Origin: Desulfamplus sp.
GTDB lineage: Bacteria; Desulfobacterota; Desulfobacteria; Desulfobacterales; Desulfobacteraceae
Direction of reading: 5' to 3'
DNA length: 37,242 nucleotides
NCBI GenBank assembly: GCA_015232465.1
Contig: JADFZO010000026.1
Location: forward strand, 1 to 37,242
Made by a program: the position numbers and the translations under genes. The notes beneath the pieces are model-generated. The model saw only the letters and a list, made by a program, of their open reading frames with translations. It was not told where the DNA came from and did no database searches. Below are positions 1 to 8,767 of this stretch, one piece after another; position 1 is the first letter of the stretch, and every line of letters begins with the position of its first letter.

Positions 1-503
1 ATATTTACGGAAATGGTTGGCGTGGTTTTCAGCATAATGAGGAGCTAACTGTTGATTATGTTGAGTCAATGGGGCTGATGCAAGATAAAAGCTCTAAGGC
101 AAAATTGCCCGGAATAAGTTTTGATAATGCTGCATACTGCCAAGTTGATAGCAGCTCTATTTATGGCAATTGGGGTGACGGGGTTAAGTTTGTTAGAGCT
201 GGGTATGGTTGCAATATTTTTGGCAACACAATTTGTGATAACAATAAGGGTCAAAATGATAAATTTCACTTTTTTGGTGTATTGATTGGTCAGGCTGCCC
301 GTCAACATAAAGCTCAGGCTGATTTTCCAAGCTGTTATAATCGTGTAGAAAACAACCATATTTTAGGTGCCCACTATTCTGGAGTCCATCTGCTAACCGG
401 AACTGTTGGAAACATTGTTAAAAATAACCTAATTACTGGATATAGATTTATTGATATAGAGAACCATGCTGGTAACAGCAATCTTTTGCAAAAATTAATT
501 TAA
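1..503 (+). CDS. C-terminal part of a right-handed beta-helix protein (5' truncated)
   Basis: The reading frame is open from base 3 to the TAA at 501-503 with no start needed inside the window, so the gene begins upstream. The visible ~166 residues show repeated short strands with Asn/Gly/Val turns (for example 'NRVENNHILG', 'GNIVKNNLITG'), the pattern of parallel beta-helix proteins of the pectate lyase/C5-epimerase/NosD type. Such folds usually bind or modify polysaccharides outside the cytoplasm. The visible part carries no catalytic motif I can assign. It lies 40 bp upstream of an exported protein and near a UDP-galactopyranose mutase homologue, which suggests an exopolysaccharide or surface-glycan locus. 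The fold call is fairly firm; the function is inference. Confidence 0.6.
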   Translation, partial: IYGNGWRGFQHNEELTVDYVESMGLMQDKSSKAKLPGISFDNAAYCQVDSSSIYGNWGDGVKFVRAGYGCNIFGNTICDNNKGQNDKFHFFGVLIGQAARQHKAQADFPSCYNRVENNHILGAHYSGVHLLTGTVGNIVKNNLITGYRFIDIENHAGNSNLLQKLI

Positions 504-543
504 TGTATAAAATTTATAAACAAATTAGAGGAAAAGATAATTT

Positions 544-2394
544 ATGAAAAGAGCAGCAATTTTAATTACAGCAATTTTATCGCTATGTTTTACAAATATA
601 TGTGTGGCACAGCTATCTATTCTTACAGAAGAGATGCTTGCAGATTCACAAGAAAATATTGGCAGCAGAATCTATTCTTATGATTTTGATCTCTCAAAAG
701 ATGGCACCATTCATGCTGTTTACACAGAGCCAATACCCGGGACAACTCAAGCTAAAATCATCTACGCAACTAAATCTGTCTCAACCAAACAGAGCATAAA
801 CAATTGGGCCGCAACTGAAAATAGAGTTGTATTAGATGAATTTGGGGCCGCACTATCTATCTCAACATATCTTATGGTTGATGACAATGATGTTGTTCAT
901 ATCTGTTATATTGTAGATGGTGTGGAATTTATTGAGCCAGAGCTTCCAAACTACAAAGGTCATACATCTGGGCTTGTCTATCAAAGGGTTGTCAACGGTG
1001 TTGTTCAACCGAAAATCAACATTGCATCAGGAACATTTCATACACGTATGCAGCTAAACCAAGAGAATAAGCCCATATTTTTAAGAGAGTATGAGATATT
1101 TGCTGATGAAGAGGGCAATCAACTTCAACCACCATTTAAAAAAGCCCTAAAAATGTTTATCCCATCTGATGACAACAAAGATGTTTGGACAGGTAAAGTG
1201 GTTGATTTAAAAAGTTCTGCTCACTACCGACTTGCCAATTTTGTTTTTGATAAATCAACTGCTCAGTATCATATTTTATACGGCAATGGAGATAGTGATA
1301 AGTTAAGGGCAGCATACCCAACCGCAAACCCTCCAGAGACTAAAGGGGTTGTTTTTCCTGCTGGTTCTGCTCATCAATTGTGGTACGCATTTTCAAGTGA
1401 TCTTAAAAATTGGAAATTATCTCAAGTTGAGCAAGCTGATCCTGGCAATCTATCTGAAAATGAGTTTTGGACGGAGCTTATTATCAATAGTGATGGAGTG
1501 CCTTATGCCTCATATTATAAATATGTAACTGACTCTAATGGTGTGCATCAAGGCACTTCAAATTTTATCGGAACTTACTCAAAAACCACAAATAGCTGGA
1601 CAATGAAAAAGGTTGCTGGAGATGTTGCTCCACCATTTTTGCATAGAGCTGGAATGGGTATGGGATTTGTGGTTGATGAGCTGAATGGTTTACATGGGGT
1701 GTGGGATAACTCACCTGATAAGCCCATTGATGCAGAGGGTGATGGTGGAAATATCATTTATCACTATAGTCCTGATGGTGTGAGTTGGGATATTAAACAG
1801 GCAATCTTGCCATACTCTTGTGAGGGTTATGCAAGGGTAAAAATATATAAAAATACACTTATGCTTATGGCTCTTGCTGATGCAAGAGATAGACGATTGA
1901 TATTTGCAGAGTTTGAGATGCCAAACAATAATAGCAACTTAATTGAGATAACTACCAATAAGATGTTTTATGGTAAGGGTGAGACAATCAACTTTCATGC
2001 AAGGGTTCAATCATCTGATTTGTCAAATTTATCAGCCATGCAAGAGCTATCAGATATTTATGTAGTTTTTGCAGGACCCTATGACAAAGACAAAAACGGC
2101 AATTTTATCCCCACACTCACAACCCAATATGCCTATCTATCTTCTGACTTTAGCTGGAAAACTGCAACTATCTCTGATTTAAAGCCACTGTTAAGTAGCT
2201 CGCCTCTATTTGATTTTAATGGCTATTTTCTTACAGCGATTGCTGGTGTTAATAAGCCATTTAATAATCCATCTCGCTATCTTTTGGTTAGCTTTGCAAA
2301 TAAAGCTGGTGAAGATTTTGCAGTAAATTTAACAACACCGCTTTTTTTATATGAATTTCATATTTGCAGTAAATCAGGGTGTTCTGAGTTGTAG
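544..2394 (+). CDS. Exported protein of unknown function, possibly beta-propeller
   Basis: A 616-residue protein with a clear Sec signal peptide: MKR, then a hydrophobic core (residues ~5-20) ending CVAQ. GAGG at 530-533 lies upstream of the ATG. The mature part is rich in aromatic/Gly/Asp strand motifs such as 'DLSKDGTIHAVYTE', 'DDNDVVHICYIVDG', 'NSDGVPYASYYK' and 'DELNGLHGVWDN', spaced ~60-90 residues apart. This rhythm resembles BNR/sialidase-like propeller blades in which a 'data point' is followed by a strand. No sialidase Arg triad or Asp-box run is clear enough to name an enzyme. The last ~150 residues look like a separate beta-sandwich. It sits between the beta-helix fragment and the UGM-like gene in the same direction. 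It could be a carbohydrate-binding or surface protein; I do not recognise the family. Confidence 0.6.
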   Translation: MKRAAILITAILSLCFTNICVAQLSILTEEMLADSQENIGSRIYSYDFDLSKDGTIHAVYTEPIPGTTQAKIIYATKSVSTKQSINNWAATENRVVLDEFGAALSISTYLMVDDNDVVHICYIVDGVEFIEPELPNYKGHTSGLVYQRVVNGVVQPKINIASGTFHTRMQLNQENKPIFLREYEIFADEEGNQLQPPFKKALKMFIPSDDNKDVWTGKVVDLKSSAHYRLANFVFDKSTAQYHILYGNGDSDKLRAAYPTANPPETKGVVFPAGSAHQLWYAFSSDLKNWKLSQVEQADPGNLSENEFWTELIINSDGVPYASYYKYVTDSNGVHQGTSNFIGTYSKTTNSWTMKKVAGDVAPPFLHRAGMGMGFVVDELNGLHGVWDNSPDKPIDAEGDGGNIIYHYSPDGVSWDIKQAILPYSCEGYARVKIYKNTLMLMALADARDRRLIFAEFEMPNNNSNLIEITTNKMFYGKGETINFHARVQSSDLSNLSAMQELSDIYVVFAGPYDKDKNGNFIPTLTTQYAYLSSDFSWKTATISDLKPLLSSSPLFDFNGYFLTAIAGVNKPFNNPSRYLLVSFANKAGEDFAVNLTTPLFLYEFHICSKSGCSEL

Positions 2395-2450
2395 GGCTTC
2401 TATATTTAGGACAATATTTTAAATAATTTTAGGATAAACATTAAATCAGC

Positions 2451-3869
2451 ATGAATATAATTATAATTGGAGCAGGACCATGCGGGCTTGGTGCAGCGTG
2501 GAGATTAAACGAGCTTGGAGAAGATGCAAACTGGTCTCTTTATGAAAAGAGCAGCCACACAGGTGGCTTATCTGCATCATTTAAAGATAGCGAAGATTTT
2601 TGGTGGGATATTGGCGGTCATGTTCTCTTTAGCCACTACCCCTACTTTGACAGCGTGATGGACAAAGTTATGGATAGAGATAGAGAGTGGCTATTTCACG
2701 ATAGAAGCGCCTGGGTCTGGATGGAAAATAGGTTTATACCCTACCCTATTCAGAACAATATCCATAGGTTGCCAAAAGAGGTCTTTAACGAATGTCTGCA
2801 TGGACTTTTAGATTCACAACTGACAAACCTAAACTCTCAACCAAATTTGAACCATTTTGGGGATTGGATTGATGCTGGATTTGGCAGAGGGATTGCTAAA
2901 CATTTTTTGCGTCCCTACAACTATAAGGTGTGGGCTTATCCTGTTGAGGAGCTCAGCCACAACTGGGTTGGTGAGCGTGTAGCAAAGGTTGATATTAAGC
3001 GGATTATTGATAACCATATATTTGATAGAGACGATATTGGTTGGGGACCAAATTCTCGCTTTAGGTTCCCTAAATTTAGGGGAACTGGTGCTATCTGGGA
3101 AAATGTTGCAGCAAAGCTCCCTAAGGATAAAATCCATCTAAACATGGAGCTAAAAAAAGTTGATGTTAATGACAAAATAGTTGAGTTCAAAGATGGATCA
3201 AAAAAGTGTTATGATCTTCTTATCAGTACGATCCCATTAACTGAACTTACTAAAAAATCCACTTTAGAAGAAAAAATCACAAACATAGAGAGATTTACAA
3301 CATCAACAGGGTTAAAATACTCATCAACCCATGTTATTGGTCTTGGTTTAAAGGGCACTCCTCCTGAGCACCTGATAGATAAATGTTGGATATATTTTCC
3401 TGAAAATGACAATCCATTTTACAGAGTTACGGTCTTTAGCAACTACTCACCCAATAATGTGCCAGATACAAAAATATCGTGGTCATTGATGTGCGAAGTT
3501 AGCGAAAGTCCAATGAAGCCTGTCAACAACAAGCGGATAATTGAAGATGTGATAGAGGGGGCAATCAACACAAGGCTGATTAAAGATAAAAGCCAAGTTC
3601 ACCACAATTGGTATAAACGGGTAGAAAAAGGGTATCCAACCCCAAGCAAAGATAGAAATCAACTACTTTTTCCAATATTACGGCATTTAAAAGATTACAA
3701 AATATTATCGCGTGGAAGGTTTGGCGGCTGGCGTTATGAGGTTGGAAATATGGATCACTCGTTCATGCAGGGGGTTGAGGCTGCAAATCAGGCAATATAT
3801 CAAGGCGAAGAGTTGACCTTGTGGTATCCAGATGTTGTAAATTCTCCCCACCCATCAGAAAAAATCTAA
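2451..3869 (+). CDS. UDP-galactopyranose mutase of the eukaryotic (fungal/protozoan) type
   Basis: A 472-residue flavoprotein. UGM converts UDP-galactopyranose to UDP-galactofuranose using reduced FAD as nucleophile. The N-terminal Rossmann motif GAGPCG is at residues 7-12 and a second FAD-contact Gly-Gly at 38-39. Landmarks of the eukaryotic enzymes are present in order: DIGGHVLFSH (53-62), RPYNYKVWA (154-162), GERVA (174-178), GWGPN (197-201), FRGTG (209-213), STHVIG (292-297), KCWIYFPE (311-318), YRVTVFSNYSP (324-334), GYPTP (394-398) and GRFGGWRYEVGNMDHS (422-437). These supply the His57, Arg176, Trp313, Tyr315, Arg325, Tyr395, Tyr429 and Asn433 equivalents of the Aspergillus active site. 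The length also fits eukaryotic UGM (~480-510) rather than bacterial Glf (~370-390). The neighbours suggest use in a surface glycan. A related mutase acting on another UDP-sugar is possible. Confidence 0.88.
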   Translation: MNIIIIGAGPCGLGAAWRLNELGEDANWSLYEKSSHTGGLSASFKDSEDFWWDIGGHVLFSHYPYFDSVMDKVMDRDREWLFHDRSAWVWMENRFIPYPIQNNIHRLPKEVFNECLHGLLDSQLTNLNSQPNLNHFGDWIDAGFGRGIAKHFLRPYNYKVWAYPVEELSHNWVGERVAKVDIKRIIDNHIFDRDDIGWGPNSRFRFPKFRGTGAIWENVAAKLPKDKIHLNMELKKVDVNDKIVEFKDGSKKCYDLLISTIPLTELTKKSTLEEKITNIERFTTSTGLKYSSTHVIGLGLKGTPPEHLIDKCWIYFPENDNPFYRVTVFSNYSPNNVPDTKISWSLMCEVSESPMKPVNNKRIIEDVIEGAINTRLIKDKSQVHHNWYKRVEKGYPTPSKDRNQLLFPILRHLKDYKILSRGRFGGWRYEVGNMDHSFMQGVEAANQAIYQGEELTLWYPDVVNSPHPSEKI

Positions 3870-3884
3870 TGGGTAAATCTTTTA

Positions 3885-3943
3885 GCTATGTATTTAAAAC
3901 GTATCAAGCGATTGATTTTTTTAAAAAATTTTAAATACATAGC
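3885..3943. repeat. 15-bp perfect inverted repeat between convergent genes, possible bidirectional terminator
   Basis: GCTATGTATTTAAAA at 3885-3899 is matched exactly by TTTTAAATACATAGC at 3929-3943, with a 29-base AT-rich spacer that itself contains a T7/A6 run. It lies in the gap between the convergent UGM-like gene and the biotin carboxyltransferase gene, where a terminator is expected. Neither side has a clean T tract directly after the stem and the stem is AT-rich, so it is not a textbook intrinsic terminator. A mobile-element relic is the alternative. Confidence 0.5.
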
Positions 3944-3974
3944 AATAAACCCAAAAACAACACTACCTAAAAAA

Positions 3975-6050
3975 TCACTCAATCAGAGCTAAAATAGCTC
4001 CTTTTGGCACAGAGTCTCCACTGCTAAAATTAATAGCCTTTAAGACTCCATCAATAGGTGAAGGCAGACCATTTTCCATCTTCATAGCCTCAAGAACAAC
4101 AACTATTTCCCCTTTTTTAACGCTCTGCCCAACTGATTTTTCATATCTGATTATCATGCCAGGCATTGGAGATTTTAGTTCACCAACTCCGCCTGACGAG
4201 GCTTGCGATGGTGAAATAGCTGCAGTTTTGATTGCTGGTGCTGCTGAAGGCTTAGTCGCTGCCTGCTTTGGCAAAGCTGCCCTTGGTAGGGGGGTAGTTA
4301 CTGACGGCGGCGGCGGAACTCGTGTTGGTGCTTTAGGCGTTGCAGATTGTGGCGAATGGATAACCTGCTGTGCGTATGAAATCACAGGAGAGCCTCCAAC
4401 CTCATCAACTCCAACCTCAAAATATTCTCCATCAACAAAGACATTAAATGTGCGTAGATTGGCTGTTTTATCAGGTTTAACTCTATTATCATCTGCAATA
4501 ACTGCTGTTTTTTCCACAAGCTCTCCTGCTTTTGCTTTTTTAACTATCTCCGCCTGCCTTGCCACATCATCAATGGTTATTGGCTTCATTAATGGTGGAA
4601 CTGGCTCTTTTCCATACTTTATCTGAAGATATTTTTTACCAGTTACAGGAAACAGTGCGTAAATCAAAAGATCGTCATCATCAACAGCAAGATCGCCAAT
4701 TGCCTCTTTAGCAGCTTCAAGCTCTGGTTTTAAAACCTCTGCTGGACGGCATGTAATTGGCTCACTGCCCCTTTCATACCCTTTGAGAGCCTTTTTTTGA
4801 ACTTCTGGATCAATTGGAATAGCTGTTTTGCCATAAAGTCCGTAACATAAATCTTTGACCTGTGCTGTTATCATCTTGTAACGCTCATTTTCTGTGTCAA
4901 ATAGCACATTATTGACAGTCTGAGTTCCAACAATTTGACTTGTAGGAGTTACCAATGGAACTTGTCCAAGTTCTCTTCTTACTTTTGGAAGCTCTTTATA
5001 GACCTCTCCAATACGATCAAGTGCGTCCATCTCTCTTAATTGGTTGACAAGATTAGAGAGCATACCCCCCGGTGTCTGGTGCAAAAGAACATTTATATCA
5101 ATTACAGAAACTTTAGTATCATCTAAAAGATGGCGATATTTTGGTAAAATCTCCTCTTCAAGAGTTTCGTTAATTGATGCTAAAAGCTCAATGTCAAAAC
5201 CTGTATCCCTATCTGTTCCAATCAGCGACATAACAAGAGGCTCAAGTGCTGGGTGAGAAGTTCTATAAGCATAAGGGGTCAAGCAAGTATCAAGAATATC
5301 AACACCAGCCTCAATAGCTTTAAGGTGGGTCATTGGTGCCATGCCTGATGTAAAATGGCTATGCAGGTGAATTGGGGGTTTTACGTTATCTTTTAACGCC
5401 TTAATCAGATCATAAGCATCGTAAGGAGCCATAAGCCCTGCCATATCTTTTATGCAGATGCTATCAGCCCCCATTGCCTCAAGCTCTTTTGCCTTTTTGA
5501 TGTAATATTCAAGAGTATAGACAGTGCCGCCCATTCGTGGATCTGTGAGTGAGTAGCAGATACACCCCTGAAAATGTTTTCCACACTCTTTGATAACAGG
5601 CACAACAGCCTCAAAGTTTCTGTAATCATTTAGGGCATCAAATGTTCTAAAAATATCCATGCCATTATCAGCCGTTCTTTTCACAAAGAGCTTTGCTACA
5701 TCATCAGCATAATTTCTGTACCCAACAAGATTTTGCCCACGAAGAAGCATTGAAAATTGGGTCTTTTTAAAGTAGCGTTTAAGGGTTCTGATACGCTCCC
5801 AAGGGTTTTCATTGAGAAAACGGTGCATTGTATCAAAGGTGGCACCTCCCCAAACCTCAACCGCCCAAAATCCAACCTCGTCCATTCTTTCAGCAATTGG
5901 GATCATATCTTCTGTTCTTCCTCTTGTTGCAAAAAGAGATTGATGTCCGTCTCTTAAAGAGAGGTCTTCTATTTTAAGTGGATTTGCTGCTGGTTCTCTG
6001 TTTTTTTCGCAGTTAATTTCGCACATGTTTATTCTGCCATGTTCACCCAT
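3975..6050 (-). CDS. Pyruvate/oxaloacetate carboxyltransferase subunit fused to a biotinyl domain (transcarboxylase 5S + 1.3S type)
   Basis: A 691-residue protein that moves a carboxyl group between carboxybiotin and pyruvate/oxaloacetate. The order is an HMGL-like TIM barrel with LSLRDGHQS (residues 30-38), LRGQNLVGYRNY, the catalytic-lysine motif IKDMAG and metal ligands HLHSH; the conserved PYC/OadA domain with PGGMLSNL and PTSQIVGTQ; a Pro/Ala-rich linker; and a biotinyl domain with EAMKM, biotin on Lys657. The start at 6050 is supported by AAGGAG 10 bases upstream. The first ~23 residues, which include three cysteines or Cys-adjacent charged residues, precede the usual domain start. It is last in a co-directional set with a 12S-like carboxyltransferase and a small OadG-tail-like protein. 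No biotin carboxylase is present here, which favours methylmalonyl-CoA:pyruvate transcarboxylase or oxaloacetate decarboxylase over ATP-dependent pyruvate carboxylase. Confidence 0.88.
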   Translation of the reverse strand: MGEHGRINMCEINCEKNREPAANPLKIEDLSLRDGHQSLFATRGRTEDMIPIAERMDEVGFWAVEVWGGATFDTMHRFLNENPWERIRTLKRYFKKTQFSMLLRGQNLVGYRNYADDVAKLFVKRTADNGMDIFRTFDALNDYRNFEAVVPVIKECGKHFQGCICYSLTDPRMGGTVYTLEYYIKKAKELEAMGADSICIKDMAGLMAPYDAYDLIKALKDNVKPPIHLHSHFTSGMAPMTHLKAIEAGVDILDTCLTPYAYRTSHPALEPLVMSLIGTDRDTGFDIELLASINETLEEEILPKYRHLLDDTKVSVIDINVLLHQTPGGMLSNLVNQLREMDALDRIGEVYKELPKVRRELGQVPLVTPTSQIVGTQTVNNVLFDTENERYKMITAQVKDLCYGLYGKTAIPIDPEVQKKALKGYERGSEPITCRPAEVLKPELEAAKEAIGDLAVDDDDLLIYALFPVTGKKYLQIKYGKEPVPPLMKPITIDDVARQAEIVKKAKAGELVEKTAVIADDNRVKPDKTANLRTFNVFVDGEYFEVGVDEVGGSPVISYAQQVIHSPQSATPKAPTRVPPPPSVTTPLPRAALPKQAATKPSAAPAIKTAAISPSQASSGGVGELKSPMPGMIIRYEKSVGQSVKKGEIVVVLEAMKMENGLPSPIDGVLKAINFSSGDSVPKGAILALIE

Positions 6051-6097
6051 TTACTTATTATCTCCTTAAAAATATTTTATTTAAATTGTTTGAGCAT

Positions 6098-6310
6098 CTA
6101 TTTAAAAGCTCTCATCTGCATCATTGATCTCATATTCATCTGAGATGTTCTGCCTGCAAGCCCCCAAATATTGGGATAATTTTGTTGATTTTTTCCAACA
6201 TCAGGATCACAAACTTGGGGCAAAAAAGATGGCTCAACCTCTGTTGCCTCTTTAGTTTTAATATATGTAAATACTGCTGTGGTAATTGCTGCTAATTTTT
6301 TTTTATCCAT
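6098..6310 (-). CDS. Small OadG-tail-like / acyl-CoA carboxylase accessory subunit
   Basis: A 70-residue protein between the two carboxyltransferase genes, 20 bp after the 12S-like gene and 47 bp before the biotin-bearing gene. The N-terminal half (KKLAAITTAVFTYIKTKEA) is a helix like the cytoplasmic helix of decarboxylase gamma/epsilon subunits. The C-terminus, IWGLAGRTSQMNMRSMMQMRAFK in part, matches the conserved 'W-x-L-A-G-R-x-x-x-M' tail that docks the gamma chain to the carboxyltransferase. The usual N-terminal membrane helix is missing, so it is likely a soluble assembly or scaffold subunit. The family assignment rests on this short tail and on context. The upstream AAGGGA is a plausible ribosome site. 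Confidence 0.65.
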   Translation of the reverse strand: MDKKKLAAITTAVFTYIKTKEATEVEPSFLPQVCDPDVGKNQQNYPNIWGLAGRTSQMNMRSMMQMRAFK

Positions 6311-6330
6311 AATCGTTTATTTCCCTTTGT

Positions 6331-7884
6331 TTACATTGGAATATTACCATGCTTCTTAGCTGGTCGCATCTCTCTTTTTGTGCAAAGAGCATCAAGAGCA
6401 TCACAAAGACGTGAGCGAGTCTCGGCAGGTCTAATAACAGCATCAACATAACCCCTGCTTGCTGCACAGTATGGATTTGAAAAAAGCTCTTCATATTCGT
6501 TAATCTTCTGTTTTCGCGTGGCTATGGGATCGTCTGAATTTTTTATCTCTTTTGCATGGATAATATTAGCCGCACCCTCTGCCCCCATAACTGCAATCTG
6601 AGCACTGGGCCACGCAAATGCCATATCTGCCCCAAGATGGCGTGAACACATTGCAATATAAGCTCCACCGTAATCTTTTCGAGTAATTAAGAGCAGTTTT
6701 GGCACTGTGGCTTCAGAATAGCACCACAAAAGTTTTGCACCATGACGAATAATTCCACCCCACTCCTGCTCACTACCCGGCAGATAGCCCGGAACATCGG
6801 CAATAGTGAGCATCGGGATATTAAAAGCATCGCAAAATCGAATAAAACGGGTAGCCTTATCAGAGGCATCTATATCAAGACAACCTGCAAGATATGCTGG
6901 CTGATTTGCAATTATGCCGATTGTCCTGCCCCCCATTCTTGCAAAGCAGATAACTATATTTTTTGCAAAATATTGGTGTGGCTCAAAATAGATTCCATCA
7001 TCAACAATTGAGGTGATGAGATTTTTAATATCATAAGATGCGTTAGGGTTATCTGGAATTAAGCTATCAAGAGCCTCGTCAATCCTGTGGGGTGAATCTT
7101 GAGTTGGAACAAATGGAGGCTCTTCCATGTTGTTTGATGGAATGTATGATAAAAGCGTACGAATCTGTAAAATAGCATCTTCATCAGACTCACAGGCAAA
7201 ATGGGCAACTCCGCTCTTTTCATTGTGTGTCATTGCTCCGCCAAGCTCTTCAAAACTTATCTCTTCACCAGTAACAGATTTTATAACTTGGGGACCAGTT
7301 ATAAACATATAACTTGAATCTTTGACCATAAATATCCAGTCAGTCATGGCTGGGGAATATACAGCACCGCCAGCAGTTGTGCCCATGATTGCTGTAATTT
7401 GCGGAATCACGCCAGAGGCTGATGCGTTTCTGAAAAATATCTCACCATAACCAGAAAGAGCATCAACACCCTCTTGTATTCGTGCTCCACCTGAATCGTT
7501 CATGCCAATAATTGGCGTGCCAGCCTTTATTGCCATATCCATAACTTTACAAATCTTTTTTGCCTGCATCTCTCCTAAACTTCCAGCTCGTGATGTAAAA
7601 TCTTGAGAATAGGCAAACACAACACGTCCATCAATCTTGCCATGACCTGTTATAACTCCATCTGCTGGAATCTCTGTTTTATCCATTCCAAAGTTTACGC
7701 ATCTGTGAGTTACAAACATATCTATCTCCCTAAAAGTGCCTTGATCAAACAGCAAATTTATCCTCTCTCGTGCATTGAGTTTGCCATCTTCACGCCTCTT
7801 TTCAAGAGCTTTTACTCCGCCCATCTCAAGAATTTTTGTCTCTATTACTTTTAAATTTTTAATTTTATCCGCTATAACTCCCAT
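6331..7884 (-). CDS. Acyl-CoA carboxyltransferase (methylmalonyl-CoA decarboxylase alpha / transcarboxylase 12S / PccB family)
   Basis: A 517-residue two-lobed crotonase-fold carboxyltransferase, the normal length for MmdA/PccB. The N-lobe shows KLNARERINLL, GHGKIDGR, YSQDFTSRAGSLGEMQAKK and DSGGARIQEGVDAL, and the first oxyanion region GTTAGGAVYSPAM. The C-lobe has DVPGYLPGSEQEWGGIIRHGAKLLW, the second oxyanion region RKDYGGAYIAMCSRHLGAD and AVMGAEGAANI. It transfers the carboxyl group between methylmalonyl-CoA (or another acyl-CoA) and biotin. With the downstream 5S-biotin fusion it forms a complete transcarboxylase-like set, as used in propionate/succinate metabolism of some anaerobes. GGAAG lies 11 bases upstream of the ATG. 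Substrate choice cannot be read from the sequence alone. Confidence 0.9.
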   Translation of the reverse strand: MGVIADKIKNLKVIETKILEMGGVKALEKRREDGKLNARERINLLFDQGTFREIDMFVTHRCVNFGMDKTEIPADGVITGHGKIDGRVVFAYSQDFTSRAGSLGEMQAKKICKVMDMAIKAGTPIIGMNDSGGARIQEGVDALSGYGEIFFRNASASGVIPQITAIMGTTAGGAVYSPAMTDWIFMVKDSSYMFITGPQVIKSVTGEEISFEELGGAMTHNEKSGVAHFACESDEDAILQIRTLLSYIPSNNMEEPPFVPTQDSPHRIDEALDSLIPDNPNASYDIKNLITSIVDDGIYFEPHQYFAKNIVICFARMGGRTIGIIANQPAYLAGCLDIDASDKATRFIRFCDAFNIPMLTIADVPGYLPGSEQEWGGIIRHGAKLLWCYSEATVPKLLLITRKDYGGAYIAMCSRHLGADMAFAWPSAQIAVMGAEGAANIIHAKEIKNSDDPIATRKQKINEYEELFSNPYCAASRGYVDAVIRPAETRSRLCDALDALCTKREMRPAKKHGNIPM

Positions 7885-7937
7885 CTTAAATAATCTTCCT
7901 TTTAAAATTTATGGTTTACGATTTTATGCTGTTACAA

Positions 7938-8765
7938 TTAATTTAGCTTGATGTTTGAATTTATTATATCTCTTCTTATAAGTTGTCTTTTATGAGCCTC
8001 CCTTACAAGATTTAATGACTCTTCCCAAGAGCTACGACAGAACTCTTTAAATTGATTAATAGTCTCGTTAAAAGGCAGTAAAAGTGGCTGGGACGCACAG
8101 GGTTGTCCTACTGACAACTCATATTTTGCAAGCAAAGAGATATACTCTTGCCGTTTTATTTTTGGTATCACAATTGGGGGATAACCTGACCTTATAACTG
8201 GTAGGTTTGATAAGAGCCTTGCTAATCTGCCGTTGCCGTCAAAAAATGGGTGAATTCGGACAAAAGATAGATGAAGCTCTGTATATGCCTCAAGTGCAGA
8301 TTCCATGCAAATAGTGTTAAGTTTGCTGTTAAGTAATAAAAGCCAACTTCTCATCAAAATAGGGACATCTTCAGGAGGTGCATACTCCATAAAAATTTGT
8401 CGTTCATCTTCATCAACAACAGTTGTTCCATTTGGCTCTTTTTTCCAAGCCCCAACAGGTTTGTAATAATCTATTATAGAGTAGCCCTGCACAACTTTAT
8501 GCAGATCAAAAAGATCGCTCTCATCTATTGTATCGCTATTGACCATCTTATAAATCATATCAAAGGCAGTTGCATGACCTAAAATATCTTGATGATCTTT
8601 AATTGGCTTGCCTGAAACTGTTAGCCCCTCTGCAATAACAAACGCTGTCTCTCCTAATGTTAAAGAATTGCCCTCTATTGCTGTTGAGTAGTGTGTCCAT
8701 AGGTTTTTAAGTTGAGATTGAAGAGCAATTTTTATATCTGAATCTAAGCCATCTAAATATTTCAT
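7938..8765 (-). CDS. Class II Fic-domain protein, probable AMPylator
   Basis: A 275-residue protein. The Fic core motif HPFFDGNGRLAR (residues 172-183) carries His172, Asp176, the GNGR anion hole and Arg183, which are the residues needed for AMP transfer from ATP to a target hydroxyl. An N-terminal inhibitory helix STAIEGN (27-33) fits the class II motif (S/T)xxxE(G/N), with Glu31 expected to block productive ATP binding, so the enzyme should be self-restrained and need no separate antitoxin. It lacks the C-terminal winged-helix region common in ~370-residue Fic proteins and ends in a short basic helix. It begins 2 bp after the MFS gene stop and so is probably co-translated with it. The target is unknown. 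Confidence 0.88.
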   Translation of the reverse strand: MKYLDGLDSDIKIALQSQLKNLWTHYSTAIEGNSLTLGETAFVIAEGLTVSGKPIKDHQDILGHATAFDMIYKMVNSDTIDESDLFDLHKVVQGYSIIDYYKPVGAWKKEPNGTTVVDEDERQIFMEYAPPEDVPILMRSWLLLLNSKLNTICMESALEAYTELHLSFVRIHPFFDGNGRLARLLSNLPVIRSGYPPIVIPKIKRQEYISLLAKYELSVGQPCASQPLLLPFNETINQFKEFCRSSWEESLNLVREAHKRQLIRRDIINSNIKLN

Positions 8766-8767
8766 GG

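Noticed and set aside
4156..4626. 156-residue open frame on the plus strand inside the biotin carboxyltransferase gene
   Set aside because: It is antisense to the Pro/Ala-rich linker and biotinyl region of a clear gene; its composition mirrors that linker and no ribosome site or family match is seen.
3975..6050. ATP-dependent pyruvate carboxylase
   Set aside because: No biotin carboxylase domain or gene is in the vicinity, whereas an acyl-CoA carboxyltransferase is directly linked.
7938..8765. Fic toxin of a two-gene toxin-antitoxin system
   Set aside because: The inhibitory motif is inside the protein's own N-terminus and the adjacent genes are a transporter and a carboxyltransferase; no small antitoxin gene is present.
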